Source: Billgrantia zhangzhouensis (GTDB taxonomy: Bacteria; Pseudomonadota; Gammaproteobacteria; Pseudomonadales; Halomonadaceae). Taken from it: a stretch of 64,000 nucleotides of DNA. The DNA lies in assembly GCF_021404465.1 (NCBI RefSeq), contig NZ_JABFTT010000001.1, forward strand, positions 310,001 through 374,000, read 5' to 3'. Below are positions 8,061-18,153 of this stretch, piece by piece. The translations under genes and the position numbers were made by a program. How positions within the stretch are numbered: position 1 is the first letter of the stretch; every line of letters begins with the position of its first letter. Under the pieces are notes generated by a model, which saw only the letters and a program-made list of their open reading frames with translations, ran no database searches and had not been told where the DNA came from.

Positions 8061-9610
8061 TGACCACGAGACTCTTTGTCCCCCGTGAAACAACTGCGCT
8101 GGCATTGGGCGCCGACGAGGTCGCCGAGCGCATCGTGGCCGAGGCCGAGGCCCGCGGCGTCGAGGTCGAGCTGGTGCGTAACGGCTCGCGCGGGCTGTTC
8201 TGGCTGGAGCCGCTGGTCGAGGTCGAGACCGCCGCCGGGCGCATTGCCTACGGGCCGGTGGCACCCGAGGACGTGGCCGAACTGTTCGATGCCGGCTTGC
8301 TCAAGGGCGACGAGGCATCGTTGCTTTGCCAGGGGCCGGCCGAGGAGATTCCTTATCTGCAGGCCCAGCAGCGTCTGACCTTTTCGCGCATCGGTGTCAC
8401 CGACCCGCTGTCGCTGGAGGACTATTGTGCCCACGACGGCTTCCGCGGATTGCGCCGGGCGCTTGGCCTCGATTCCCAGGCCATCGTCGACGAGGTCAAG
8501 GCCTCCGGCCTGCGCGGCCGCGGTGGGGCGGCGTTTCCCACCGGCATCAAGTGGCAGACCGTGCTCGATGCCCCCGCCGCGCAGAAGTACATCGTCTGCA
8601 ATGCCGACGAGGGCGATTCCGGCACCTTCGCCGACCGCCTGGTGATGGAGTGCGACCCCTACCTGTTGATCGAGGGCATGGCCATCGCCGGTCTCGCCGT
8701 GGGCGCTACCCAGGGCTACGTTTACCTGCGTTCGGAGTATCCCCTGGCCCAGGAGATCTTCAACGAGGCCATCGCCCGCGCCGAGGCCGCCGGCTATCTC
8801 GGCACCGACATCCTCGGCAGTGGCCGGCGCTTCGATCTCGAGGTGCGCCTCGGTGCCGGCGCCTATATCTGCGGCGAGGAAACCTCGCTGCTCGAGAGTC
8901 TCGAAGGCAAGCGCGGCATGGTGCGCTTCAAGCCGCCGCTGCCGGCCATCGAAGGCCTGTTCGGCCAGCCCACCGTGGTCAACAACGTGCTGTCGCTGGC
9001 GGCGGTGCCCTTCATTCTCGGCGACGGCGGACAAGCCTACGCCGACTACGGCATGGGCCGTTCGCGGGGCACCCTGGCATTGCAGCTGGCCGGTAACGTC
9101 AAGCGCGGCGGGTTGGTGGAGCTGGCTTTCGGCACCACCCTGCGCCAGCTGATGGAGGACTTCGGCGGCGGTACTTGTACCGGACGGCCACTACGCGCGG
9201 TGCAGGTGGGCGGCCCGCTGGGCGCCTATCTGCCGGAAAGCCAGTGGGACCTGCCGCTCGACTACGAAGCCTTCGCCGAGGTTGGCGCGGTGCTCGGTCA
9301 CGGCGGCGTGGTGATGTTCGACGATACGGTGGACATGGCCGAGCAGGCGCGCTTTGCCATGGAGTTCTGCACGGTGGAGTCGTGCGGCAAGTGCACCCCC
9401 TGCCGCATCGGATCGGTACGCGGCGTCGAGGTGATCGACCGCATTCGCGCGAGCGACCGCCGTGAGGCCAACATCGAGCTGCTCGCCGACCTGTGCGAGA
9501 CCATGGTGGACGGCTCGCTCTGCGCCATGGGCGGCATGACGCCCTTCCCCGTGCAGAGCGTGATGAAACACTTTCCCGACGATCTGCAGCGCGACGCACA
9601 GCCGCATTGA
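8060..9610 (+). CDS. fdsB: NAD-dependent formate dehydrogenase, beta (diaphorase) subunit
   Basis: NuoF-like subunit of 516 aa that binds FMN and NAD+ and reduces NAD+ with electrons from formate. A thioredoxin-like N-terminal region is followed by the FMN/NAD segment, with GRGGAAFPTGIKW near residue 155 and the stretch NADEGDSGTFADR after it. The [4Fe-4S] motif is SCGKCTPCRIG near residue 445, with a further Cys downstream (SLCAMGG). It overlaps fdsG by one base and precedes fdsA by 17 nt. Family, length and order match known fdsB genes. Confidence 0.94.
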   Translation: MTTRLFVPRETTALALGADEVAERIVAEAEARGVEVELVRNGSRGLFWLEPLVEVETAAGRIAYGPVAPEDVAELFDAGLLKGDEASLLCQGPAEEIPYLQAQQRLTFSRIGVTDPLSLEDYCAHDGFRGLRRALGLDSQAIVDEVKASGLRGRGGAAFPTGIKWQTVLDAPAAQKYIVCNADEGDSGTFADRLVMECDPYLLIEGMAIAGLAVGATQGYVYLRSEYPLAQEIFNEAIARAEAAGYLGTDILGSGRRFDLEVRLGAGAYICGEETSLLESLEGKRGMVRFKPPLPAIEGLFGQPTVVNNVLSLAAVPFILGDGGQAYADYGMGRSRGTLALQLAGNVKRGGLVELAFGTTLRQLMEDFGGGTCTGRPLRAVQVGGPLGAYLPESQWDLPLDYEAFAEVGAVLGHGGVVMFDDTVDMAEQARFAMEFCTVESCGKCTPCRIGSVRGVEVIDRIRASDRREANIELLADLCETMVDGSLCAMGGMTPFPVQSVMKHFPDDLQRDAQPH

Positions 9611-9627
9611 GCGGGAGGAGGCCCGAC

Positions 9628-12543
9628 ATGTTGCACTATTACGATCCCAAGCAGACGTCCGCTCCGCAGCATTTCCTGCCGGAGCGCGACTACGGCACCC
9701 CGGCTCGGCTCTCCGAGACGCTCGTCAGCCTCGAGATCGACGGCGTCGAGGTCACGGTGCCGGAGGGCACCTCGGTGCTGCGCGCCGCGGCCCTGGCCGA
9801 CATCAACATTCCCAAGCTGTGTGCCTCGGACAACCTCGAGGCGTTCGGCTCCTGCCGCCTGTGCGCAGTGCAGATCGAGGGCAGGCGCGGCCTGCCGGCT
9901 TCCTGCACCACGCCGGTCGCGGCCGGCATGAAGGTCACCACGCAGAATGCACGGCTGGCCAAGCTGCGGCGCAACGTGATGGAGCTCTACATCTCCGATC
10001 ATCCGCTGGACTGCCTGACCTGTCCGGCCAACGGCGACTGCGAACTGCAGGACATGGCCGGTGCGGTGGGCTTGCGCGAGGTGCGCTACGGTTTCGAGGG
10101 CGAGAATCATCTGGACGCCGAGACCGACGACTCCAACCCCTACTTCAGCTTCGATCCCAGCAAGTGCATTGTCTGCTCGCGCTGCGTGCGCGCCTGTGAA
10201 GAGGTGCAGGGCACCTTCGCCCTGACCATCGAGGGGCGCGGCTTCGAGTCCAAGGTCGCCGCCGGCCAGAGCGAGGCGTTCATGGATTCCGAGTGCGTCT
10301 CCTGCGGCGCCTGCGTGCAGGCCTGCCCGACCTCGACGCTGATGGAGAAATCGGTGATCGAGCAGGGCCAGCCGGAGCACAGCGTGGTAACCACTTGCGC
10401 CTACTGCGGCGTGGGCTGCTCGTTCAAGGCCGAAATGCAGGGCGACCGGGTGGTGCGCATGGTGCCGTACAAGGGCGGCGACGCCAACCACGGCCACTCC
10501 TGCGTCAAGGGCCGCTTCGCCTTCGGCTACGCCACCCACCCCGACCGCCTGAAGACGCCAATGATTCGCGAGTCGATCGACCAACCGTGGCGCGAGGTGA
10601 GTTGGGAGGAGGCGATTGCCTTCGCCGCTGAGCGGCTCAAGGCGATCCAGGCCAAGTACGGTCGCGAGAGCATCGGCGGCATCACTTCCTCTCGCTGCAC
10701 CAATGAGGAAACCTATCTGGTGCAGAAGCTGGTGCGCGCCGCCTTCGGCAACAACAACACCGACACCTGTGCCCGGGTCTGCCATTCGCCCACCGGCTAT
10801 GGCCTCAAGACCACCCTGGGCGAGTCCGCCGGTACCCAGACCTTCGATTCGGTGATGAAGGCCGACATTATCATGGTCATTGGCGCCAACCCCACCGATG
10901 CCCACCCGGTGTTCGCCTCGCAGATGCGTCGTCGCCTGCGCCAGGGCGCCGAGCTGATCGTCGTCGACCCGCGCCGTATCGACCTGCTCAAGACGCCGCA
11001 CCATCGCGGCGCCCAGCACATTGCCCTGCGCCCCGGCACCAACGTGGCGATGATCAATGCCTTGGCTCACGTGGTGATCAGCGAAGGGCTCGAGGACCGC
11101 GAGTTCATCGCCGAGCGCTGCGACGCGGCGGGCTACCAGGCTTGGCGTGAGTTCATCCTCGATCCGCGCCATGCGCCGGAGAACGTCGAGGCGATCACCG
11201 GCGTGTCTGCCGAGCAGGTACGTCGTGCCGCGCGCACCTATGCCCAGGCACCCAACGGCGCGATCTACTACGGGCTCGGCGTCACCGAACACAGCCAGGG
11301 CTCGAGCATGGTGATGGGTATCGCCAACCTGGCCATGGCCACTGGCAACATCGGCCGTGAAGGGGTAGGCGTCAATCCGTTGCGCGGACAGAACAACGTT
11401 CAGGGTTCCTGCGACATGGGTTCCTTCCCCCACGAGCTGCCGGGCTACCAGCACGTCGGCGACCCCGCCGTGCGCGAGCGCTTCGAGGCGGCCTGGGGCG
11501 TGCCCATCGACGATGAGCCGGGCCTGCGCATCCCCAACATGTTCGACGCCGCCGTGGCTGGCGACTTCAAGGCACTCTACGTGCAGGGCGAGGACATCGC
11601 CCAGTCCGACCCCAACACCCAGCACGTCGAGCTGGCGCTGCGCTCGCTGGAGTGCCTGATCGTGCAGGACATCTTCCTCAACGAGACGGCCAAGTTCGCC
11701 CACGTGCTGTTGCCGGGCTCCTCCTTCCTGGAGAAGGACGGCACCTTCACCAACGCCGAACGGCGCATCAACCGCGTGCGCAAGGTGATGCCGCCGTTGG
11801 CTGGCAAGCAGGATTGGGAAGTGACAGTGGATCTGGCCAATGCGCTGGGCTATCCCATGCACTACGATCATCCGTCTCAGATCATGGACGAGATCGCCGG
11901 CCTCACGCCAAGCTTCGCCGGGGTCAGCTACGCGCGACTCGACGAGCTGGGCAGCATCCAGTGGCCGTGCAACGAGGTCCACCCCAAGGGCACCCCGACC
12001 ATGCACATCGAGGACTTCCCCATCGGCCTCGGTCAGTTCGCCATCACCGACTACGTGGAGAGCGACGAACTCAGCAACCGCCGCTTCCCGCTGCTGTTGA
12101 CCACTGGGCGGATCCTCTCCCAGTACAACGTTGGCGCCCAGACCCGACGCACCCACAACCAGGCCTGGCACGACGAGGACGTGCTCGAGCTGCATCCTTC
12201 CGATGCCGAACTGCGTGGCGTACGCGACGGCGACTGGGTCGGTATCACCAGCCGTGCCGGTCAGACGGTGCTGCGTGCGCGAGTCAGCGATCGCATGCCG
12301 CCGGGAGTGGTCTACACTACCTTCCACCATCCGGGCAGCGGGGCCAACGTGATCACCACCGACAGTTCCGACTGGGCGACCAACTGCCCAGAATACAAGG
12401 TGACCGCCGTGCAGGTCGAGAAGGTCAGCCAGCCGTCCGCCTGGCAGCGCCAATTCCAGACCTTCGACCGGCTGCAGCTCGAGCTATTGCGCGGCGGAGC
12501 CAAGGACGAAGCGGGCCAGGCTCTCAGTGGAGCGCGTGAATGA
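9628..12543 (+). CDS. fdsA: NAD-dependent formate dehydrogenase, catalytic alpha subunit (Mo-bisMGD)
   Basis: Catalytic subunit that oxidises formate to CO2 at a molybdenum bis-MGD centre. In order it has an N-terminal NuoG-like [2Fe-2S] domain (CRLCAVQIEG), a His/Cys-ligated cluster (CLTCPANGDCELQ), two ferredoxin clusters (CIVCSRCVRAC and CVSCGACVQACP), the catalytic-domain [4Fe-4S] motif CAYCGVGCSF, and the molybdenum ligand cysteine in RVCHSPTGYG. It therefore uses Cys, not selenocysteine. I chose the ATG at 9628 because GGGAGGAGG precedes it and the 971-aa product then has normal length. Its stop overlaps the fdhD start by 4 nt. Confidence 0.95.
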   Translation: MLHYYDPKQTSAPQHFLPERDYGTPARLSETLVSLEIDGVEVTVPEGTSVLRAAALADINIPKLCASDNLEAFGSCRLCAVQIEGRRGLPASCTTPVAAGMKVTTQNARLAKLRRNVMELYISDHPLDCLTCPANGDCELQDMAGAVGLREVRYGFEGENHLDAETDDSNPYFSFDPSKCIVCSRCVRACEEVQGTFALTIEGRGFESKVAAGQSEAFMDSECVSCGACVQACPTSTLMEKSVIEQGQPEHSVVTTCAYCGVGCSFKAEMQGDRVVRMVPYKGGDANHGHSCVKGRFAFGYATHPDRLKTPMIRESIDQPWREVSWEEAIAFAAERLKAIQAKYGRESIGGITSSRCTNEETYLVQKLVRAAFGNNNTDTCARVCHSPTGYGLKTTLGESAGTQTFDSVMKADIIMVIGANPTDAHPVFASQMRRRLRQGAELIVVDPRRIDLLKTPHHRGAQHIALRPGTNVAMINALAHVVISEGLEDREFIAERCDAAGYQAWREFILDPRHAPENVEAITGVSAEQVRRAARTYAQAPNGAIYYGLGVTEHSQGSSMVMGIANLAMATGNIGREGVGVNPLRGQNNVQGSCDMGSFPHELPGYQHVGDPAVRERFEAAWGVPIDDEPGLRIPNMFDAAVAGDFKALYVQGEDIAQSDPNTQHVELALRSLECLIVQDIFLNETAKFAHVLLPGSSFLEKDGTFTNAERRINRVRKVMPPLAGKQDWEVTVDLANALGYPMHYDHPSQIMDEIAGLTPSFAGVSYARLDELGSIQWPCNEVHPKGTPTMHIEDFPIGLGQFAITDYVESDELSNRRFPLLLTTGRILSQYNVGAQTRRTHNQAWHDEDVLELHPSDAELRGVRDGDWVGITSRAGQTVLRARVSDRMPPGVVYTTFHHPGSGANVITTDSSDWATNCPEYKVTAVQVEKVSQPSAWQRQFQTFDRLQLELLRGGAKDEAGQALSGARE

Positions 12544-13364
12544 GAGACGACCACAGCCGCTGCCGGGTTCCGGTGGACGTGCGCCAGGACGGCAGCGCCG
12601 AGCGGCTGGAGGACAGCATCGCGGTGGAGACGGCGGTGGCGCTGGTCTACAACGGCATTTCCCACGCCGTCATGATGGCCACGCCGGCCGACCTCGAGGA
12701 CTTTGCCCTCGGTTTCAGCCTCACCGAGGGCATTCTGCAGACGCCGGATGAACTCTACGGTATCGAGGTGTGCGAAGAAGCCGCCGGCGTCAGTGTGCGG
12801 ATGGAGATCGCCACCCAGCGTTTCATGGAGCTGAAGCAGCATCGTCGCAGCCTGGCCGGGCGTACCGGTTGCGGGCTGTGCGGCACTGAGTCGCTGGAAC
12901 AGGCGATTCGCCCAATCGGCCGGGTGACGGCACCTGCCGTTGGCGATGGCGCCATCCAGCAGGCGCTGGAGGCGCTGCGCTGGCACCAGCCGCTGCAGCG
13001 CGAAACCGGGGCCACCCATGGTGCCGCCTGGTGCGGCCTCGACGGGCAGGTGCAACTGGCCCGTGAGGATGTCGGGCGCCACAACGCCCTGGACAAGCTG
13101 ATCGGTGTCATGATGAGGCGCCGTCTTGCGATGGCGGACGGCTTCGCTCTGGTCTCCAGTCGTGCCAGCTACGAGATGGTGCAGAAATGCGCTGCCGTCG
13201 GTATCGGCTGTCTGGTCGCGGTGTCGGCGCCCACCTCGCTCGCCATCGAGCAGACGCGTCAGGCGGGCCTGATGCTGGTCGGTTTCGCCCGCACGGGGCG
13301 CCACGTTATTTATCATCAGCCGACAAGCGAAAGCGTGCCGGCCATTCAAGCCAGCGGAGGTTGA
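12540..13364 (+). CDS. fdhD: Formate dehydrogenase sulfurtransferase FdhD (FdsC)
   Basis: Accessory sulfurtransferase that delivers sulfur from the cysteine desulfurase IscS to the molybdenum cofactor before it is inserted into formate dehydrogenase. The diagnostic CGLCG motif is visible near residue 118 (TGCGLCGTE), and the 274-aa length fits. In NAD-linked fds operons this gene is also called fdsC. It overlaps fdsA by four bases (ATGA) and is followed six bases later by fdsD. Because FdhD is required by most Mo/W formate dehydrogenases, this copy may also serve the selenium enzyme encoded at 20760-23828. Confidence 0.94.
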   Translation: MRDDHSRCRVPVDVRQDGSAERLEDSIAVETAVALVYNGISHAVMMATPADLEDFALGFSLTEGILQTPDELYGIEVCEEAAGVSVRMEIATQRFMELKQHRRSLAGRTGCGLCGTESLEQAIRPIGRVTAPAVGDGAIQQALEALRWHQPLQRETGATHGAAWCGLDGQVQLAREDVGRHNALDKLIGVMMRRRLAMADGFALVSSRASYEMVQKCAAVGIGCLVAVSAPTSLAIEQTRQAGLMLVGFARTGRHVIYHQPTSESVPAIQASGG

Positions 13365-13370
13365 TTCGCC

Positions 13371-13616
13371 ATGAGCCGCAGCCTGCTCGATTCCCTGATC
13401 CACATGGCGAACCAGATCGCCGCCAACAACGCTCACTACGGCGATGACGCCACCGAGCGTGTGTATACCCACCTGAAGAAGTTCTGGGCGCGCAGCATGA
13501 AGCGCCAGATCGTCGAGTACCTTCAGCAGGACGGCAGCGAGCTGTCGCCTCTGGCCCGGCAGGCCATCGAGCGGCTGGCACAGAGCCAGAGCGAGACACA
13601 TTCGGCGAGGGCCTGA
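13371..13616 (+). CDS. fdsD: NAD-dependent formate dehydrogenase, delta subunit
   Basis: Small 81-aa protein matching FdsD by the conserved opening LLDSLIHMANQIAANN and the segment VYTHLKKFWARSMKRQI. FdsD is the smallest component of fds-type formate dehydrogenases and is thought to support stability or maturation of the complex. It is the last gene of the fdsGBA-fdhD-fdsD operon, six bases after fdhD. Confidence 0.92.
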   Translation: MSRSLLDSLIHMANQIAANNAHYGDDATERVYTHLKKFWARSMKRQIVEYLQQDGSELSPLARQAIERLAQSQSETHSARA

Positions 13617-13649
13617 CACCCGATATCGGCCTTTCCCGTGCTGTTTCAA

Positions 13650-13674
13650 CGAAAGGGAGCGAGTCTCTCTTTCG
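13650..13674 (+). terminator. Hairpin after the fds operon
   Basis: CGAAAGGGAG (13650-13659) pairs with CTCTCTTTCG (13665-13674) with one mismatch around a 5-nt loop, 33 nt after fdsD. It has no T-run, so it is a weak terminator candidate. Confidence 0.4.
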
Positions 13675-13867
13675 CCTTGGCCTGCCTATGGTATATTCGG
13701 CCCACGCGTCTCATGGGTCGGTCGGCGGCCTTGTCGTTCCCAGCCCCATGTGACGAGATCCCCTCGAAGGGAGGCGTGCCATATCCTCATGGCGCGGGCC
13801 ATGGCCGGTCCGATAATTCGATCGACTCGAGTCGGCAATAATTCCATTACGCACGGGACAGGGGCTC

Positions 13868-14527
13868 ATGAACAGGGCATTCTTCCAGGCTGCCGCCTTG
13901 ATGGCAGGCTTTTTCGCGCTTGTGCCGGCGGCGCAGGCCAATATTCCCGATTCTTCCCATGAACTCGACGGCATGCTGGCCGGTCAGCCGATGCTATGGC
14001 AGGTGCTGGATGCGACGGTCATGCCTGAAGGGCTGACGGCCGAGGAAGTATGGCTCAGCATCGACCTGCGCAGCCGCCAGGTACGGGTGCTGCGCGGCGA
14101 GACCGAGATCAAGCGCATCGAGCACCTCGCCTTCGGTGCTGGTGGTGCGGCACCGCTGCGTGCCAAGGGCAGTTCGATGACGCCGCTGGGTGAATTCCGC
14201 GTCGATCGCATCAATCGCGCCTCGCGCTTCGGCCTGTTCTTCGGCTTCGACTATCCCAACGCCCAGGTCGCCGAGGAAGCGCTGCGCAGCGGCAAGATCT
14301 CCCTCCAGGAGTACTGGTACATCGAGGAGTACCGGCGACGTCATGGCCGGGCACCGCACACCACCTCGCTGGGCGGACTGATCGGTATCCACGGTCTGGG
14401 CCGCGGCGACCCCGACGTGCATCGCAACTTCGACTGGACCGAAGGCTGTGTGGCGGTCAGCAACGAGGAGATCCGCGCGCTCGACCCTTGGCTGCGCATC
14501 GGCACGCGGGTGGTGATCACCGGCTAG
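13868..14527 (+). CDS. L,D-transpeptidase (YkuD family), exported
   Basis: Periplasmic enzyme predicted to act on peptidoglycan peptide stems, forming 3-3 cross-links or attaching proteins, or acting as a related peptidase. An N-terminal signal peptide is visible ([24 protein letters not shown]). The YkuD catalytic signature is [20 protein letters not shown], with the conserved His and the nucleophilic Cys near residue 193. The 219-aa length fits single-domain members. It stands alone between the fds operon and selC and converges with the selC end; it has no evident link to formate metabolism. Confidence 0.87.
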   Translation: MNRAFFQAAALMAGFFALVPAAQANIPDSSHELDGMLAGQPMLWQVLDATVMPEGLTAEEVWLSIDLRSRQVRVLRGETEIKRIEHLAFGAGGAAPLRAKGSSMTPLGEFRVDRINRASRFGLFFGFDYPNAQVAEEALRSGKISLQEYWYIEEYRRRHGRAPHTTSLGGLIGIHGLGRGDPDVHRNFDWTEGCVAVSNEEIRALDPWLRIGTRVVITG

Positions 14528-14540
14528 GCATAGGGGAGAC

Positions 14541-14636
14541 TGGCGGAAGAGCGAGGGAGTCGAACCCTCCAGGGACCGCTGGCAGCCCCTACTAGATTTG
14601 AAGTCTAGTCGCCCCACCGGGGGTCGATCCTCTTCC
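14541..14636 (-). tRNA. selC: tRNA-Sec (anticodon UCA)
   Basis: Selenocysteine tRNA, 96 nt including the encoded CCA, that decodes UGA in selenoprotein mRNAs with SelB. The minus strand closely parallels E. coli selC: it opens with GGAAGAGG, has the anticodon loop ACTTCAAAT (anticodon TCA), a long variable arm, the T-arm GAGGG-TTCGACT-CCCTC, and ends CTCTTCCGCCA. It lies 23 nt downstream of the selB stop, so it probably ends the fdo-sel operon transcript. The eighth acceptor pair appears to be a G-G mismatch. Confidence 0.97.
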
Positions 14637-14659
14637 CTGAGTGTCACGTCGTAGAATGT

Positions 14660-16600
14660 TCAACGCCACATCTCGGCGTTGCGTATCACGCGCTCGTCGC
14701 CGATGCGTCGTGTGAATCCCACTCTATCAAAGAATTCAAGAATTTGAATGGCGAGTTTACGGCCGGTGCCGATGCGATCGCGAAAGGCGGCCGTGCGGAC
14801 CCGGCCATGCTCGCGCTTGAGCGACTGCACGACGGCGGCCATCTCGGCCACTGTGGCGGCCGGATAGAAGTGGTCGCGACGCACCTGGTAGAGCCGACCG
14901 AGACGGGCGCAGGCGGTGAGCACTTCACGGATGCGCGTCTCGTCGAGATTCTGGCTTTCGAAACCCTCGTTGGCGGCCAGGTCGCGTACTCGCGGCGGCT
15001 GGAAGCGCACTGAGGCGATGAGCGGCTCGAGCCGCGCCCATAGCGCTTCGTCCTCCTCGCCGAGGCTGGCATGGTGACCGGGCAGGGCGACGAAGGGGCC
15101 TTGGGCCTCCAGCTTGCCGCCCGCGATCAGGCGCTCCAGCAGTTGCCGGCCCGTCGCTTCGGACAGTTCGGGCATGGCCTGGCGGATCAGGCGGGCGCGC
15201 TCGGTGCCGAGCATCGAGGGCTCGCGTTCGTGATTGGCGGCGACGGCATCGAGCAGCCGGGCCTCCAGTGTCTTGATGGCCTCGGCCGAGAAGGCGCGGC
15301 TTTGCCCCCGGCTCTCCAGTGTCTTACCGCCCAGCGCCGATACGGCCTCGACCAGTGCCGTCACCTCGACGTTGGCATTGCGCGCCAGGGCATCGAGATC
15401 GATGCCGGCAGGCTGCTGATGCAGTCCCTCCCTCAGCGCCGGGGTCAGCTCTAGCGGTGTGTTGGCGGCGCACTCGGCCAGCGCGCCGAGCCAGGCCAGC
15501 CGTTGGGGGCGGCGCTGGCCGCGCCGCGGCGGGTCGCCTTCGAGCACCGTGCCACCGCCCAAGGTGATCCCTGCCGCAGGATCGCGAACCACGCAGCGGT
15601 CGCCCAGGCAGGCGTGCACCGGCTCATCCAGCACCAGTTGGCCCAGCATGCGCTCGCCGGGGGCGAGACGCAGGCCCTCGAGCAGCGCGACACGACCGTT
15701 ATAGCGGCCCACGCCGAGGTGCACCTGCACCGGCGACCAGTGCTTGAGCGGGTGGGCGGTTTCGAGCAGTTGGAGGTCGACGTCGAAGCGCTTGGAAAGC
15801 GGCGTTTCCAGAGCCTCGGCCACGACCCAGTCGCCACGCTGCACGACCTCGCGGCTGACGTCGGCACCGGCCAGGTTGAGCGCCACGCGGTCGCCCTGGC
15901 GAGCGTGGTCGCTGTCGCGATGCTGACGGCGCAGGCTGCGTACCCGCGCGCTAATGCCGGAAGGCTCCAGGCGCACCGTGTCCCCCCCGTGCACCCGCCC
16001 GGCGAAGGCCGTGCCGGTCACCACCACCCCGGCGCCGCTCTTGGTGAAGACGCGATCGACGGCGAGGCGGAAACGGCCCTGGATGGGGGCAGCGTGCTGC
16101 CTGGCAGCGAGGGTCCAGAGGCGGTCGCGTAGGGCCTCCACGCCTTCGCCGGTGTGGCTCGAGATCTCCAGGATCGGTGCGCCATCCAGCGGGGTGCCGG
16201 CCAGCAGAGCGGCGATCTGCTCGCATACCTGGCGGCGGCGCGCCGTGTCGACCCGGTCGATCTTGGTCAGGGCCACCAGGCCACGACCGAGCCCCAGCAG
16301 GGTGAGAATCTGCAGGTGCTCGAGGGTCTGCGGCATCACGCCGTCGTCGGCGGCCACCACCAGCAGCACCGTGTCGACGCCGGCACTGCCCGCCACCATG
16401 TGATGCAGGAAGCGCACGTGGCCGGGTACGTCGACGAAGCCGAGTTCGATGCCGTCGGCTACCTCGGGGTAGGCGAAGCCGGGCTCGATGGTCAGTCCGC
16501 GGGCCTTCTCCTCCTTCAACCGGTCGGTATCGATGCCGGTGAGACATCGGATCAGGGCGGTCTTGCCATGGTCGACGTGGCCTGCGGTACCGACGATCAC
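14660..16600 (-). CDS. selB: Selenocysteine-specific elongation factor SelB
   Basis: GTPase that carries Sec-tRNA to the ribosome and binds the SECIS hairpin in the mRNA. The N-terminal EF-Tu-like domain shows the G1 motif GHVDHGKT at residues 7-14, the G2 region [18 protein letters not shown] near residue 57 and TKID near 112. Winged-helix domains that bind SECIS make up the C-terminal third. The 646-aa length is typical. It starts with GTG at 16600, overlapping the selA stop (GTGA), so the two are translationally coupled. Confidence 0.96.
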   Translation of the reverse strand: MIVGTAGHVDHGKTALIRCLTGIDTDRLKEEKARGLTIEPGFAYPEVADGIELGFVDVPGHVRFLHHMVAGSAGVDTVLLVVAADDGVMPQTLEHLQILTLLGLGRGLVALTKIDRVDTARRRQVCEQIAALLAGTPLDGAPILEISSHTGEGVEALRDRLWTLAARQHAAPIQGRFRLAVDRVFTKSGAGVVVTGTAFAGRVHGGDTVRLEPSGISARVRSLRRQHRDSDHARQGDRVALNLAGADVSREVVQRGDWVVAEALETPLSKRFDVDLQLLETAHPLKHWSPVQVHLGVGRYNGRVALLEGLRLAPGERMLGQLVLDEPVHACLGDRCVVRDPAAGITLGGGTVLEGDPPRRGQRRPQRLAWLGALAECAANTPLELTPALREGLHQQPAGIDLDALARNANVEVTALVEAVSALGGKTLESRGQSRAFSAEAIKTLEARLLDAVAANHEREPSMLGTERARLIRQAMPELSEATGRQLLERLIAGGKLEAQGPFVALPGHHASLGEEDEALWARLEPLIASVRFQPPRVRDLAANEGFESQNLDETRIREVLTACARLGRLYQVRRDHFYPAATVAEMAAVVQSLKREHGRVRTAAFRDRIGTGRKLAIQILEFFDRVGFTRRIGDERVIRNAEMWR

Positions 16601-18048
16601 GGCGAATCTCCGTGGTCCTGTCGGTGGGTGGCGGCATAGAGGTCGGGCAGGCGTTCGAGCTGTTTGAGGAAGGTCGCCTCGTCGGCCGGCGTGGCCAGGC
16701 AGCGCAGGTCGAGATGCAGGGTGGCGTCGCCGATGCGGCCAATGACCGGGCGCGGCAGCTGGCGCAGGGCGCTCTCCAGGCGACGCAGGTCGCGCTCGCG
16801 CTGGCGTCGCTGTCCGGCCCGGGAGCGCCAGGCCAGCGCTCGGCTGGGTAGGCGATCCACCGGCAGTGAGCCGCTGCCGAGCTGGCTGGCACAGGGAGCG
16901 AGCGTCACCTCGAAGTCGGCCAGCAGGCCGCGCACGCGGGGCAGCAGGCGCTCGCCGGTAGCGGCAATCTCCTCCTCGGTACGAGTCAGCAGCGCCAGGG
17001 TGGGGATGTCGCGCTCGGGGGCGTCGCTGTCGCGGTAGAGGCGCAGGGTGGCCTCCAGTGCCGCCAGGGTCAGCTTGTCCAGGCGCAGGGCGCGCTTGAG
17101 CGGGTGGCGTTTGATCGTCTCGATGGCCGTGCGGCGGCCGACGACGATGCCGGCCTGGGGGCCACCGAGCAGCTTGTCGCCGCTGAAGGTGACCACGTCG
17201 GCACCGGCGGCGATGGCATCATTCGGCTGAGCTTCGTAGGGCAAGCCGAGGGTGGCGAAGTCGGCCAGCGCGCCGCTGCCCAGATCGACCAGGAAGGGAA
17301 TGCCGTGGGCGTGGGCGATCTCGGCCAGCCTGGCTTCCGGTACGCTCGCGGTGAAGCCGGTAATGGCGTAGTTGGAGGTGTGCGCCTTGACGATCAGGCC
17401 GGTGTGTTCGCCGATGGCGTCCTCGAAGTCGCGTGAGTGGGTGCGGTTGGTGGCGCCGACCTCGCGCAGCCGGCAGCCCGCCGCCTGCATGATGTCGGGC
17501 ATGCGGAAGGCGCCGCCGATCTCGATCAGCTCGCCGCGTGAGATCAGCGCCTCGCGGCCGGCTCCCAGGGCGCCCAGGGCCAGCAGCACGGCGGCGGCGT
17601 TGTTGTTGACCACGGTGGCTGCCTCGGCACCGGTCAGCTCGCACAGCAATTCCTCGACCAGACGATCGCGGTCGCCGCGACTGCCATCCGCGAGGTCGTA
17701 CTCCAGCGCTACGGGATGGCGTGCCGCCTCGGCCATGGCGGCGATGGCGGCTTCGGCAAGCGGCGAGCGGCCCAGGTTGGTGTGGATCACCGTGCCGGTG
17801 AGGTTGAAGACGGCGCGGGAAGCCGGGCGTGCCAGCTCGGTGAGCCGCACGAGGGCGGCATCGGCCAGGGCGTCGCTGTCGTCACTACCGGGTGCGGTGG
17901 GCTCGGCGGCAAGCCGCTGGCGGGCTTCGTCCAGGGTCTGGCGTACCGCGCGCCGCACGAGGCGATGACCATGCCGGGTACGGGCGGCGGCCACGGCGGG
18001 ATGGGCCAGCAGTGTGTCCACCGCGGGCAGGTTGCGTCGAACGTCCAT
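16597..18048 (-). CDS. selA: L-seryl-tRNA(Sec) selenium transferase SelA
   Basis: PLP-dependent enzyme converting Ser-tRNA(Sec) to Sec-tRNA(Sec) with selenophosphate. The fold-type I PLP lysine motif is visible in [16 protein letters not shown], and the N-terminal RNA-binding segment is [16 protein letters not shown]. From the ATG at 18048 the product is 483 aa, close to usual SelA. An in-frame ATG at 18066 is possible; neither has a strong Shine-Dalgarno, so the start is uncertain. It overlaps selB by four bases and lies about 105 bp after fdhE. Confidence 0.95.
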   Translation of the reverse strand: MDVRRNLPAVDTLLAHPAVAAARTRHGHRLVRRAVRQTLDEARQRLAAEPTAPGSDDSDALADAALVRLTELARPASRAVFNLTGTVIHTNLGRSPLAEAAIAAMAEAARHPVALEYDLADGSRGDRDRLVEELLCELTGAEAATVVNNNAAAVLLALGALGAGREALISRGELIEIGGAFRMPDIMQAAGCRLREVGATNRTHSRDFEDAIGEHTGLIVKAHTSNYAITGFTASVPEARLAEIAHAHGIPFLVDLGSGALADFATLGLPYEAQPNDAIAAGADVVTFSGDKLLGGPQAGIVVGRRTAIETIKRHPLKRALRLDKLTLAALEATLRLYRDSDAPERDIPTLALLTRTEEEIAATGERLLPRVRGLLADFEVTLAPCASQLGSGSLPVDRLPSRALAWRSRAGQRRQRERDLRRLESALRQLPRPVIGRIGDATLHLDLRCLATPADEATFLKQLERLPDLYAATHRQDHGDSP

Positions 18049-18153
18049 TGTCGTCTTCAAGTCCATGCCGAGGTCGGTCGTTCCTATTGCAAAGCGGTAT
18101 CGGGCGTCCTTATGGCATAGCATGACGCACCGGGATGCGTCCAACCCTGGCGC

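Noticed and set aside
9298..12453. A 1051-codon minus-strand open frame opposite fdsA
   Set aside because: Long antisense frames are common at this GC content; the plus strand encodes a full FdsA with all cluster motifs.
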